DNA of 64,000 nucleotides from Bradyrhizobium sp. sBnM-33 (GCF_032917945.1 NZ_CP136624.1:6820001-6884000); one strand, 5' to 3'. Positions 8,436 to 17,345 are shown, numbered from the stretch's first letter. Made by a program: numbers and translations. The notes: generated by a model not told the origin, from the sequence alone.

Positions 8436-9806
8436 ATGGACATGAACCGCCGCCGTCTTATTGGAGCGTCCGCCGTCGGTGCAGCCGGTGCGCTTGCGAT
8501 GTCGCCTGACGCTGCGCGCGCGGCACCACCCACCTCCACGCTCGGGCGCGACGTCACGCAATATGGCGTCCGCCCCGGCAGCCCGGACGATCAGACCGCG
8601 AAACTGCAACGCGCGATCGACGAAGCCGCGCGCGCGCAAGTGCCGCTGGCGCTGCCGCCGGGGGTCTATCGCACCGGCATGCTGCGGCTTTCGAGCGGCA
8701 CCCAACTGGTCGGCGTCCGCGGCGCGACCAAGCTGGTGTTCACCGGCGGCGCCTCGATGCTGCAGAGCGAAGGCGCCAACAGCGTCGGCCTGACGGGCAT
8801 CACCTTCGACGGCGGCCGCATTCCGCTGCCGACGCGGCGCGGCTTGGTGCATTGCCTCGGCGGGCGCGACGTCCGGATCGCCGATTGCGAAATATCAGGC
8901 AGCGGCGGCAACGGCATCTGGCTCGAGCAGGTCTCGGGCGATATTTCCGGTAACATCTTCACGAAAATCGCGACGACCGCAGTCGTATCCTTCGACGCGC
9001 TCGGCCTGATCGTCTCGCGCAACACCATCACCGATACCAATGACAACGGCATCGAGATTCTCCGCACCGCGATTGGCGACGACGGCACGTTGGTTCTCGA
9101 CAATCGTATCGAGGACATCAAGGCCGGCCCCGGCGGCTCCGGGCAGTATGGCAACGCCATCAACGCCTTCCGTGCCGGCAATGTGATCGTGCGCGGCAAC
9201 CGCATCAAGAATTGCGACTACTCCGCGGTGCGCGGCAATTCGGCATCGAATATTCACATCACGGACAACAGCGTCAGCAATGTCCGCGAGGTCGCGCTCT
9301 ATTCCGAATTCGCGTTCGAAGGCGCCGTGATCGCCCACAACACGGTGGATGGCGCAGCCGTCGGCGTCTCCGTCTGCAATTTCAACGAGGGCGGACGGAT
9401 TGCCGTCGTACAGGGCAACATCATCCGCAATCTCTTGCCGAAGCGGCCGATCGGCACCGCGCCCGATGAAGATGCCGGGATCGGCATCTATGTCGAGGCG
9501 GACTCGACTGTCACAGGCAATGTGATCGAGAACGCGCCGTCGTTCGGCATCATCGCCGGCTGGGGCAAATATCTCCGCGACGTCGCGATCACCGGCAACG
9601 TGATCCGCAACGCCTTCGTCGGCGTCGGCGTATCGGTGCTGCCGGGGGCCGGGACAGCGCTGGTCAACAACAACATGATCTCGGAAACCCCGCGCGGCGC
9701 CGTGGTCGGCCTCGACCACGCCCGCACGATTACGACCGATCTGTCAGCCGAAGGCGCGCAGCGCTACGTGCAGGTCGTGGTTGGGAGCAACGCGGTGCGG
9801 CGGTAG
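8436..9806 (+). CDS. TAT-exported right-handed beta-helix protein (TIGR03808-like)
   Basis: A 456-residue protein beginning MDMNRRRLIGASAVG, a twin-arginine signal, with cleavage near ARAAPP. The mature chain opens like a pectate-lyase-fold protein (YGVRPGSPDDQTAKLQRAID) and then carries many parallel beta-helix rungs (N-x-I/V-x-x-N repeats such as GNRIKN, HNTVDG and GNVIENAPS). This matches my memory of the TIGR03808 family, a periplasmic repeat protein of rhizobial genomes with unknown activity. ATG 8436 is preferred because the TAT motif then sits at the N-terminus; an alternative ATG lies at 8400. The convergent neighbour is its usual partner. Confidence 0.85.
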   Translation: MDMNRRRLIGASAVGAAGALAMSPDAARAAPPTSTLGRDVTQYGVRPGSPDDQTAKLQRAIDEAARAQVPLALPPGVYRTGMLRLSSGTQLVGVRGATKLVFTGGASMLQSEGANSVGLTGITFDGGRIPLPTRRGLVHCLGGRDVRIADCEISGSGGNGIWLEQVSGDISGNIFTKIATTAVVSFDALGLIVSRNTITDTNDNGIEILRTAIGDDGTLVLDNRIEDIKAGPGGSGQYGNAINAFRAGNVIVRGNRIKNCDYSAVRGNSASNIHITDNSVSNVREVALYSEFAFEGAVIAHNTVDGAAVGVSVCNFNEGGRIAVVQGNIIRNLLPKRPIGTAPDEDAGIGIYVEADSTVTGNVIENAPSFGIIAGWGKYLRDVAITGNVIRNAFVGVGVSVLPGAGTALVNNNMISETPRGAVVGLDHARTITTDLSAEGAQRYVQVVVGSNAVRR

Positions 9807-9830
9807 CTCACGGTCTCTCCTCGCACCGCG

Positions 9831-10376
9831 CTACAGCGCGTTGCGCAACGCCGGATATCGTTGCTTGATCACGTCGAGATCGAGCGCCGGCAGTGGGATC
9901 TCGTCCAGTGCCAGCACATCCGGCACGGACGGCGCCTCGTCCGCCACGACGAGTTGGCTTTCCAGCGCGACCAGAACATCAGCGGGAATATCACTCGGCG
10001 GCGCGGCTGCAATCGGCGGCGGCGCGGCGACAATCGGTGGCGACTGCAGTTGCGGCTGAAGGTGCACGACCGCCGGGCGATAGCCCTCGTCGCGTGGCAG
10101 TGGCGTCAGCAGCAGCGGCGCCGTTCGACGGCGGCCTAGCCAAGCCAGGTCGATCGTCGTGTTGTCGAGCGAGGCTTCGCGGCTCAGCAGGTCACGCCAG
10201 GTTGCGACCGCGGCCTTGGCTTCCTGGATGTTTTCGAGGAATTCGCGTTCGGTGTGAAAGCGGCGCCAGCGCCCGGTCTCGAACAGTTCAGTGAGGTATT
10301 CCAACCGTTGCTCGGCAAGGCTGCACCAGCGCGCAACGATGTTGCGGCCACGTGCCACGTCTGCAGGATGTGCCAT
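9831..10376 (-). CDS. TIGR03809-like hypothetical protein
   Basis: A 181-residue protein with a charged helical N-terminal half (LAEQRLEYLTELFETGRW, FLENIQEAKAAVATWRDLL) and a Pro/Ala-rich C-terminal half (PPIVAAPPPIAAAPPSD). It has no signal peptide or membrane helix. The N-terminal segment and its position tail-to-tail with the TAT beta-helix gene fit a family (TIGR03809) that I recall as occurring with TIGR03808. Function is unknown; the coupling to the beta-helix protein is inference. Confidence 0.65.
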   Translation of the reverse strand: MAHPADVARGRNIVARWCSLAEQRLEYLTELFETGRWRRFHTEREFLENIQEAKAAVATWRDLLSREASLDNTTIDLAWLGRRRTAPLLLTPLPRDEGYRPAVVHLQPQLQSPPIVAAPPPIAAAPPSDIPADVLVALESQLVVADEAPSVPDVLALDEIPLPALDLDVIKQRYPALRNAL

Positions 10377-10719
10377 AAATCAGCCCGTAAGAGAGGGACG
10401 GACGCAGACGCAACCGAGACGAATCAGTGGAATGTGACTTTGGATATTCTGTGGAAAACTTTTTCGTTGTCCAGTGCGTGAAGCTACGGAAGTACGCAGC
10501 AATCGAAGAAACCCGCACAAACACGGGATGATCCGCTCTATTCACGGTCAAGCCGCACAGCAGCATGGCCGCGTGCGGGACGAGCCTCGATCATTTCATT
10601 TGAGAAGATTCACGGGAAGAGTGTGCATCTAGCAGACGAGTCGGAAAACTTGCAGTCGCAAGCCGTCGCGGTGCCGCACGAAACGCAGCTTCGTCCCAAA
10701 ACCTGCGCTGAAAATGAAA
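10377..10719. other. Intergenic region without recognisable genes
   Basis: About 340 bases between the start of the TIGR03809-like gene and the terminator hairpin. It presumably holds the promoter of that gene. I see no convincing ORF, RNA gene or repeat; the stretch around 10440 is AT-rich (TGGAAAACTTTTTCG) but matches no motif I can name. Confidence 0.4.
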
Positions 10720-10749
10720 GACCCGTCCGGGGGGACAACCGGACGGGTC
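10711..10749 (-). terminator. Intrinsic terminator downstream of the S8 protease gene
   Basis: A perfect 11-bp stem (GACCCGTCCGG / CCGGACGGGTC) with an 8-base loop is followed on the minus strand by TTTCATTTTC. It lies about 175 bases beyond the protease stop, in the right orientation to end the sigma/anti-sigma/protease operon. Confidence 0.75.
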
Positions 10750-10924
10750 AAGCTATATGGGGCGCTTGGGGTGGATGGGCGCTCGCGCCGAATACAGCCT
10801 ATGGGGAGGGATTACCGCTCCCACGTAGATAAGTCGCAACACCATCGCCGGACGTTCAAAACGACGGACGATTTTTTTAACCTTGTATTCGGGAACGATC
10901 GTCGGAAAATCGCTGCGTGGCAGG

Positions 10925-12637
10925 CTATTTTGCGGCGTTTGCGGCCGATTTGTCCGCTGCCATCGAGGGCAAGGGCTCGTTCAGTGCGCGGCTCACGGAA
11001 GTGTTATCCGCAGCCGGGTCTTGCGCCGGCGCTTTCTCCCCCGCCGGCTTGCCGGAAGCTGAAGCAAGCGGAACCGCCGGTGCGGCAGCCGCGGCGGTAA
11101 CGGCGGCAAAGGCATCGGCCTCGCCTGCCCCAAACTGATCGTCACGGCCGGGGCTGCCGAGATCGCGGGCGGTCCTGGTCAGGATTGCGCGAACATCGCC
11201 CGGCTTCAACGAAGGATTGCGCTCCAGCATCAACGCCGCAACGCCGCTGATATAGGCGGCGGAGAACGAGGTGCCGGATGTGATCTGGTATTTTTCATCC
11301 GGTGCCGGCAGGAAGATATCCGCGCCCGGCGCGGCAACCGCGATGTGGTTGCCGCGGTTCGATGCCGCAAACAGTCTTTCCTGCGCGTCGGTGCCGCTCA
11401 CCGCAATGACGTTGGGATTAGCGGCCGGATAGAGCGGCGGCGATTTCGCACCGGCATTGCCGGCCGCAGCCACCATCAGGATGCCACGGGCCGCCGTCGC
11501 CGCGATGCCTCGCTCGATCAGCGGATCCTTCGGACCGGCAAAGCTCATATTGATGATCTGCGCGCCGTGCTCGGCCGCATAGTCCAATCCCCGGAGGATT
11601 ACATAGGACGTGCTCTCCGCACCCTTCGATCCCGCGCCGAAGGCGCGGATCGCGATCAACCTCGCCTCCGGTGCGCTACCCATCAGCTTGGCATGCGCCA
11701 CGATCGCGCCGGCAATGCCGGTGCCGTGGACATGCGGACCTTCCTTGCTTCCGAGCGCATCGAAACTGTCGGCGACCGAATTGGCGAGTTCGGGATGCTT
11801 GGTGTCGACGCCTGAATCAATCACCGCAATGGTGACGTTCATGCCTCGGACGAGCGCGTGCGCCTGTGGCAGCCGAAGCTGGGCGATGGCGTATTGCGCG
11901 GCATCGCCCGCGGTCGAAGCCTTCTTCTGATCCTGCAGGAAGTAACGGAAATTGAGCTGCACCGAACGCACGCTGGCGTCGGCCGCAAGTTCGCGGCGCA
12001 CGGTGTCCACCGGCCGGTTATCGACGATGCGGAACAGGCCGATGGTGCCGGCGAGCAGCGGGAAGTTCTGCGACGCGATGCGCTCCAGGCCATGACGCCG
12101 CGCCAGTTCGTCGGCCTCGGCGGTGGATAACGCACCGTCGATTTCGGCGACGAGTTCGTTCTTGACCGCGCGCAGATCGACCGCAGCCTGTGCGTTGTTG
12201 TTGGCCGATCCGCCCTTGCCCTTCTTGGCCGAGGTACCGCTGCCGCCGCCGGCCGACATCACCGGACGATCGAAGCACTCGCCGTCGGGACCGCGAAGCG
12301 CATATGCGCAAGCCGGATAGAGGTTGGGCGAAAACCGCGCATGAGGCAGCGTCGACGGCACGCCGGCCCCCGGACGGACTCGCAGGGTCGTGGCGCCGAT
12401 CCGGGACGGCGGCGTCCGTGCGACGGTAGCGGCGCGCACAGCCGGCCGCGCCGCGACGGTCGGACTGATCCGCGGCGTTGTGGGTACTCGCGCGCCAACG
12501 TTCAGACTGGGGGTGCGCATGATGCTCTGCGCATGCACCGCCGAGGGTCCGTACGCGATCAGTGGCAACAGCGCGGCCGACAACACCCATGCCGCACGCC
12601 GGGTCCTTGTCCACCAACTCACGCCATCATGAACCAT
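10925..12637 (-). CDS. Secreted S8 (subtilisin-like) serine protease
   Basis: A 570-residue exported protease. A signal peptide ends near HAQS (residue 38); a Pro/Arg/Thr-rich low-complexity stretch follows (about 40-105), then a Lys/Gly/Ser/Asn-rich segment. An N-terminal pro-domain-like region spans about 157-236 (ELVAEIDG, TIGLFRIVDN, VRSVQLNF). The catalytic domain shows Asp274 (AVIDSGVD), His304 (HVHGTGIAGA), oxyanion Asn393 (AAGNAG) and Ser457 (TSGTSFSA). The C-terminus is Ala/Pro-rich. It is the last gene of an operon with an ECF sigma factor and a membrane anti-sigma factor, starting 35 bp after the anti-sigma gene, so its expression is probably under that sigma factor. Confidence 0.92.
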   Translation of the reverse strand: MVHDGVSWWTRTRRAAWVLSAALLPLIAYGPSAVHAQSIMRTPSLNVGARVPTTPRISPTVAARPAVRAATVARTPPSRIGATTLRVRPGAGVPSTLPHARFSPNLYPACAYALRGPDGECFDRPVMSAGGGSGTSAKKGKGGSANNNAQAAVDLRAVKNELVAEIDGALSTAEADELARRHGLERIASQNFPLLAGTIGLFRIVDNRPVDTVRRELAADASVRSVQLNFRYFLQDQKKASTAGDAAQYAIAQLRLPQAHALVRGMNVTIAVIDSGVDTKHPELANSVADSFDALGSKEGPHVHGTGIAGAIVAHAKLMGSAPEARLIAIRAFGAGSKGAESTSYVILRGLDYAAEHGAQIINMSFAGPKDPLIERGIAATAARGILMVAAAGNAGAKSPPLYPAANPNVIAVSGTDAQERLFAASNRGNHIAVAAPGADIFLPAPDEKYQITSGTSFSAAYISGVAALMLERNPSLKPGDVRAILTRTARDLGSPGRDDQFGAGEADAFAAVTAAAAAPAVPLASASGKPAGEKAPAQDPAADNTSVSRALNEPLPSMAADKSAANAAK

Positions 12638-12672
12638 GGGACCTCAGCTTGCCCGGCCCGCGCCAGGCGACC

Positions 12673-13386
12673 TTACGGCGTTGCCACCGCCAGGCTGACG
12701 ATCTTTTCACGCTGCAGCCTCTCCAGCAGAGCTGCGGCTTCGTCCTTGCCAACAGCCTTATTGCCGAATTGCAGGCGGAACATGCCGCCCTTGGCGCCAT
12801 CGACGATGGAGGCCTGGTAATTGTCGAGCAAAGCGGTGATGTCGGCGATACGGGCTTCGGGCGCGAACCGTACCAGCGCGCGCGGCGGCGCGGCGCTGAT
12901 GCCGAGATCGCGGGTGATGGGCGCCGACGACCGCTCGTTTACGCTCAGCGAAGCGGTCTGGAACGAAGCGGTCTGGTTCTTCATCAGCACGGCGCCGATC
13001 ACGCCGGCCTGCAACACGAGCGCCACCGCGCCGAGGCTCGCCGACCAGGCGAGCGTACGCGGCGACAGGCTTGCGAAAAATTCCGACACCCGCGCGGACA
13101 GGCTCACCGAGCGCGAGGGCTCGCGCGCAGGCTCCGCGTCGATCGCAGCAAACAGCTTCTGCATGGCGCGCGCGGACGGCGCTCCGAGGCTCTCGTTGAG
13201 GCTGATCGTCTCGGCGTATTCTTCGCGGATGACGGCATACTGCCGGGCAAGGGCGGGATCCCCGGCAAGCGCGTCCTCGACGCGGCGTGCATCGCGCGCG
13301 CTCAGGGTGCCGGCCGCGTGGAAGGGCAACAGCATCTCGATTTCGCTGGGATCGTGATCCAGCATTTTTTTGCTCGCTGCCATCAT
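12673..13386 (-). CDS. Membrane-anchored anti-sigma factor with protease-prodomain-like C-terminal domain
   Basis: A 237-residue protein. Residues 10-45 (EIEMLLPFHAAGTLSARDAR) resemble the helical anti-sigma core but lack the Cys residues of zinc-binding versions. One transmembrane helix lies near 112-136 (WSASLGAVALVLQAGVIGAV), giving a cytoplasmic N-terminus and a periplasmic C-terminus. The C-terminal domain (about 168-237) runs ALVRFAP, GGMFRLQF, LLERLQREKIVSLAV, the same order of elements as the pro-domain of the adjacent S8 protease. The ATG at 13386 overlaps the sigma-factor stop as ATGA, which fixes the start; a longer in-frame ORF upstream merely runs through the sigma gene. Confidence 0.85.
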   Translation of the reverse strand: MMAASKKMLDHDPSEIEMLLPFHAAGTLSARDARRVEDALAGDPALARQYAVIREEYAETISLNESLGAPSARAMQKLFAAIDAEPAREPSRSVSLSARVSEFFASLSPRTLAWSASLGAVALVLQAGVIGAVLMKNQTASFQTASLSVNERSSAPITRDLGISAAPPRALVRFAPEARIADITALLDNYQASIVDGAKGGMFRLQFGNKAVGKDEAAALLERLQREKIVSLAVATP

Positions 13387-13952
13387 GGCCAACCTCGCTC
13401 TATGCCTGCTGCTTTGAGCAACTCGGCCAATTTCTTGCGCGCATAAAACAAGCGCGTCTTGACGGTGTTCTCCGGAATGCCGACGATTTCGGCCACCTCT
13501 TCCACGGACTTCTCGTGGTAGTAGACGAGATCGACGATCTCCCGATGCTCTGGCGAAAGTGCCGTCAGGCACTTGCGCAACGCTTCACCCGTATCCTTCT
13601 TCTGCACCACCACTTCCGGATCGTCGGACGTATCCTCGATCGCGTTCGCGGCTTCCTCGTCCAGCCCAACGTCCTTGCGGCGCCTGAGTGCCGAAAGAGC
13701 CTTGAACCGCGTAATCGCCAAGAGCCAGGTAGTAACGGCGGATCGGCCTTCAAACTTGCCAGCCTGACGCCACACATCGAGAAAAACCTCGCTGATGAGG
13801 TCTTCCGCGACCTGCTCGTCCCTTACGAGCCGAAGCCCGAAACGGAACACCCTGACATGGTGCCTTCCGTAAAGCACCTGCATGGCGAGCCGGTCGCCTT
13901 GAGCGATCCGAGCGATCAGAACTTCGTCTGAAGCCGCCTGTGTCGCGCTCAA
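13383..13952 (-). CDS. ECF RNA polymerase sigma factor
   Basis: A 189-residue sigma-70 family factor. Region 2 is visible (HVRVFRFGLRLVRDEQVAED, WLLAITRFKALSALRRRKD), as is region 4 (LSPEHREIVDLVYYHEKSVE, IPENTVKTRLFYARKKL). It has no region 1.1 or 3, as expected for extracytoplasmic-function factors. It starts at TTG (MSATQAAS) with a weak ribosome site. It is translationally coupled to the anti-sigma gene (ATGA overlap) and is followed by the S8 protease, forming one transcription unit. It likely activates its own operon; the inverted repeat upstream is a candidate control site. Confidence 0.93.
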   Translation of the reverse strand: MSATQAASDEVLIARIAQGDRLAMQVLYGRHHVRVFRFGLRLVRDEQVAEDLISEVFLDVWRQAGKFEGRSAVTTWLLAITRFKALSALRRRKDVGLDEEAANAIEDTSDDPEVVVQKKDTGEALRKCLTALSPEHREIVDLVYYHEKSVEEVAEIVGIPENTVKTRLFYARKKLAELLKAAGIERGWP

Positions 13953-13997
13953 TGGCCGTCTCGCAAGATTGGTCGGACGGGGGTGGCCGGCGGTTCG

Positions 13998-14022
13998 ATG
14001 TGAAAGGTGAGATTCTTCACAT
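13998..14022. promoter_or_regulatory. Inverted repeat upstream of the ECF sigma operon
   Basis: Perfect 7-bp arms ATGTGAA and TTCACAT separated by 11 bases, 46-70 bp upstream of the sigma-factor start. The size and position fit an operator for a dimeric regulator or part of the promoter. No known consensus is matched. Confidence 0.35.
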
Positions 14023-14372
14023 TACGGCAATGCCCGGATTGCATGTGTGATCTACCCCACAGATGGACATTGCCAGGCCATTTTGCCGGCGAAGAGGAGC
14101 CAAACCCCAGAATTGGTACCATAATAGGGAAACACTTTCCTAAAGAGCGCCACCACCCCACAACCTTAGCAAGGCTTCGCCGGCGGGGCAGCATCTGCGT
14201 GACACCTAGGGTTCTGCCAGGCGGGTTCCGCACTATCGGAATCCGGCAGATTTCCGTTGCGGAATCAGTGCAATGGCAGGGTTTTAACGGAGCCGATTCG
14301 ACTTCAAAAGATACCAAACCTAAAGGCTTTCTTCCCTAAAGTTTCGTCCGGCATCACCAACAGCGGCGGGAC
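14023..14372. other. Intergenic region between divergent sigma and GGDEF genes
   Basis: About 350 bases that must hold the two divergent promoters. It is less GC-rich than its surroundings and has open frames on both strands, but their composition (rich in Cys, Trp, Pro and Arg) does not look like real protein. I see no RNA gene or repeat. Confidence 0.4.
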
Positions 14373-15521
14373 ATGAGCAGCGCGGCATCATTGCTTCAGG
14401 GGCAAGGCTCCCACAATGCGACCGCGCACGTCGGCCGCCTCCCGCTGGAAGTCTTGAAGCGCCGGGCCGGCCAGCGCCGCCAGATGCTGGCCGTGCAAGG
14501 CGTCAGCTATTCGCTCATCACCTCGGTCCTGCTGGTCTATTGCTACGCCGGCACCGTGCCTATCATCATTCCATCGACCTATTTCCTTTCCGGCATCGGA
14601 TTGGTGTCGGTTTTTGTCGTGTTGTCGGAAGCCCACTTCAACGACCGGTTCGAGGACCATTATCTCACGATCTTCCAGGTCGCCGGTCACGTCGCGCTCC
14701 AGCTTTGTTTTCTGCTGGCCGCGCCACAGATCGGATTTGCCTTCCTGAGCGTCGTATTCCTGATCTTTGGGTTCGGCGCGCTGCGAATGACCTCGCGGCA
14801 GGCGATCATCACCTGGACCCTCACCATGATCGGCCTGGCGCCGATCTTCCTGTTTACCAGCACCCCGATCGGCCTGCCGATTACCACCCAGACAGAACGC
14901 GTCGCGGCCATGCTTTCCTTTGTCCTGACGATCGGACAATGCGCCTTCGTGGGACTGTACGGCAGCAGCATGCGCAAGATGCTCTACGACCGCAGCTTCG
15001 AACTGAAGGCGGCGTACAAGCGGATCGAGGAGCTTGCCGAACTCGACGAACTGACCGGGTCGTCGAACCGCCGCAGCATCATGCGGATGCTGGAGGAGGA
15101 GATTGCCCGCGCGAGCCGCAGCGGATCGCCCTGCGCGATCGCGCTGATCGACCTCGACTGGTTCAAGCGCATCAACGACGCCTACGGTCACCCGACCGGC
15201 GACGAGGTGCTGCGGACATTCTCGATCACCATGTTTGCCAACATTCGCAGCGTCGACCGGTTCGGCCGATATGGCGGCGAAGAATTCCTGCTGGTGCTGC
15301 CCGACATGGACGTCGATCAAGCCATGCAGGCGCTCGACCGGTTGCGCGCCATTATTGCCGATCTCGACTGGAGCGCGTTCTCGCCGGGCATGAAGGTGAC
15401 GATGTCGGCAGGCGTTGCAACGCTGAACCCGAACGAGACATCAGACACTTTGCTCGCGCGCGCCGACAGCGCGCTTTATGCAGCCAAGGCGCAGGGACGT
15501 AACCGGATTACCAGCGCCTGA
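14373..15521 (+). CDS. Membrane diguanylate cyclase (GGDEF)
   Basis: A 382-residue protein. The N-terminal half has about six hydrophobic helices (residues 45-205, for example YSLITSVLLVYCYAG and IGFAFLSVVFLIFGFG). A linker (AAYKRIEELAELDELTGSSN) leads into a complete GGDEF domain. The active loop is GGEEF at residues 301-305 and the product-inhibition I-site RSVD (RxxD) sits exactly five residues before it at 292-295, so an active, feedback-inhibited enzyme making cyclic-di-GMP from two GTP is expected. The signal sensed by the membrane part is unknown. Confidence 0.92.
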   Translation: MSSAASLLQGQGSHNATAHVGRLPLEVLKRRAGQRRQMLAVQGVSYSLITSVLLVYCYAGTVPIIIPSTYFLSGIGLVSVFVVLSEAHFNDRFEDHYLTIFQVAGHVALQLCFLLAAPQIGFAFLSVVFLIFGFGALRMTSRQAIITWTLTMIGLAPIFLFTSTPIGLPITTQTERVAAMLSFVLTIGQCAFVGLYGSSMRKMLYDRSFELKAAYKRIEELAELDELTGSSNRRSIMRMLEEEIARASRSGSPCAIALIDLDWFKRINDAYGHPTGDEVLRTFSITMFANIRSVDRFGRYGGEEFLLVLPDMDVDQAMQALDRLRAIIADLDWSAFSPGMKVTMSAGVATLNPNETSDTLLARADSALYAAKAQGRNRITSA

Positions 15522-15583
15522 TCCGACATATTTCAGCTCCGGCGGCGAAGAAGCTCCGCCGCTTTTTGCTCCAGGACAGAGTC

Positions 15584-16693
15584 ATGATTTCGAAGACCGC
15601 CACCTCTCCTTCTCCCGGAAACCTGCTCGACGAGTTGCAGTCCACGCTTGCGCACGGAACGGTCGCTCGCCGGGTAGAGACGCTGCGCCGGGTGACCGAT
15701 CTCTTCATCAACGGCGCGGTGGATTATTCGGACGAGCAGGTCGGGCTGTTCGACGACGTCTTCCAGTGCCTGATCGACCACATCGAAACCTCGGCCAAGA
15801 TGCTGCTGGCCAACCGTCTCGCCCCGATCGACAGCGCCCCGCCGCTCACCATCCGCGCGCTTGCATTCGACGACGTCATCGAGGTGGCGGGTCCGGTGTT
15901 GTCGCAATCGATGCGGCTCGACGACAAGACCCTGATCGAGAACGCGCGCAGCAAGAGCCAGGCGCATTTGATGGCGATCTCGACCCGCAAGACGCTGAGC
16001 GGCGCGGTCACCGACGTGCTGGTCCAGCGCGGCAACGATCAGGTGATTCAGTCGACCGTCAACAATCCCGGCGCGGAATTCACCGAGCGCGGCTTTACCC
16101 GCCTCGTCAGCCGCGCCGAAGGCGACGACGATCTCACCGCCTGCATCGGCATGCGTCCGTCAGTACCGCGGCATCTCTACTTGAAACTGCTCGCCAAGGC
16201 CTCCGACACGGTGCGGCAGCGGCTGGAGGCCGCCAATCCGCAGCAGGTGGCCGAGGTGCCGAACGTGGTCAAGGAAGCAACGCGGCGCGCGCGCTCGGCG
16301 ACCTCGACGATCACCAAAAACACCGCGATTGCGCACGCGCTGGTGAAGTCGCTGTACGAGGACGGCCGGCTCGACGAATCCGAGGTCGCGTCGTTTGCCG
16401 GTGCCGGGAAATTCGACGAGGCCAATGCCTCGATTGCGGCGCTCGCCAATGTGCCGGTGGCGATCGCCGAGAACATGATGATCGAAAGCCGGGCCGAAGG
16501 CGTGATGATCCTAGCGAAGGTCGCTGGGCTGTCGTGGTCGACGGTCAGGACCATCATCAGGATGCGCGACGAACTGTCTGGCGCGAAGCCGACCGATCTG
16601 GCGGCCTGCAAGGATACCTATGAACGGTTGCGGCCTTCGACGGCGCAGCAGGTGCTGCGCTTCCACCGCATGCAGCAGAATGTGCCGGCGTAG
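15584..16693 (+). CDS. DUF2336 domain-containing protein
   Basis: A 369-residue soluble helical protein (ISKTATSPSPGNLLDELQST start). The repeated short helices, the segment RRVETLRRVTDLFINGAVDY and the overall length fit the DUF2336 family of alphaproteobacteria, whose function is unknown. The ATG at 15584 is preferred over a TTG six codons earlier. It follows the diguanylate cyclase by 62 bp on the same strand; cotranscription, and so a link to c-di-GMP signalling, is possible but unproven. Confidence 0.8.
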   Translation: MISKTATSPSPGNLLDELQSTLAHGTVARRVETLRRVTDLFINGAVDYSDEQVGLFDDVFQCLIDHIETSAKMLLANRLAPIDSAPPLTIRALAFDDVIEVAGPVLSQSMRLDDKTLIENARSKSQAHLMAISTRKTLSGAVTDVLVQRGNDQVIQSTVNNPGAEFTERGFTRLVSRAEGDDDLTACIGMRPSVPRHLYLKLLAKASDTVRQRLEAANPQQVAEVPNVVKEATRRARSATSTITKNTAIAHALVKSLYEDGRLDESEVASFAGAGKFDEANASIAALANVPVAIAENMMIESRAEGVMILAKVAGLSWSTVRTIIRMRDELSGAKPTDLAACKDTYERLRPSTAQQVLRFHRMQQNVPA

Positions 16694-16706
16694 GTTCGCA
16701 GCCGCT

Positions 16707-17345
16707 TCAATATTTCAGCAGCTTCGCTCCGGCGAGCGCGCCGATCGCCGCCACCAGCGCGGTCGCGATCGTGTACCAGGTCGCGACGAACAGCGGGGAA
16801 TCGTCGGTGCAATGCGAGGCGTAAAGCGTTGCCGCCAACCCCGCCGACAACAGTCCGGCGATGGCGCCCGACAATGCAGGCCGCGACGGGGCCCCATGGC
16901 GCAATCCGAGCAGCGCGCCGGCCAGGATCGGCAACGACATCAGCGGGATCGCTGTCAGACAGACCCACGAATTCTTGCCGACCAGCCGCGTCATCATCGG
17001 CACTCGTTGCGGCATCATCATTTCGCTGCCGATCCCGGCGGTCAGAATTCCCACCGGCGCCAGCAGCAGCCAGCCAAATCCGCGCAGGGAAGCTTCAGGC
17101 CGCGACAGATGCAGGCTGACGGCAATCGCCGAGATCGCGAGCGACAGCGTCACCGCGAATTTTAGGTCGAAAAACGGATTGCGCATCGCAATCATCACGT
17201 CGGGCCTGACGCCGAGCTCAGTGAAGAACATCAACAGCGAAATCGGTGCCGCGGCCAGGAGCGCCAGCATCAGTGCGAAGCCGACCGGGCGCGCGCGGTG
17301 CGCGCTGTCAGCGGCCAACGTTCGAATGAGCTGATCGGTATCCAT
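16707..17345 (-). CDS. osrA: NrsF/DUF1109 membrane anti-sigma factor, OsrA-like
   Basis: A 212-residue protein with six hydrophobic helices (for example VGFALMLALLAAAPISLLMF and FAVTLSLAISAIAVSLHL), typical of DUF1109/NrsF anti-sigma factors. Cysteines fall exactly at residues 129 (NSWVCLTA) and 179 (YASHCTDD), the positions I recall as the redox switch of Bradyrhizobium OsrA, the partner of EcfF. It starts two bases after the ecfF stop, so it is translationally coupled. It would hold the sigma factor at the membrane until oxidation releases it. The symbol is by analogy. Confidence 0.85.
   Translation of the reverse strand: MDTDQLIRTLAADSAHRARPVGFALMLALLAAAPISLLMFFTELGVRPDVMIAMRNPFFDLKFAVTLSLAISAIAVSLHLSRPEASLRGFGWLLLAPVGILTAGIGSEMMMPQRVPMMTRLVGKNSWVCLTAIPLMSLPILAGALLGLRHGAPSRPALSGAIAGLLSAGLAATLYASHCTDDSPLFVATWYTIATALVAAIGALAGAKLLKY

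Noticed and set aside
13949..14317. 122-residue minus-strand ORF upstream of the ECF sigma factor
   Set aside because: It overlaps the sigma start and control region, has no ribosome site, and its composition (many Pro, Arg, Cys, Trp) is not protein-like.
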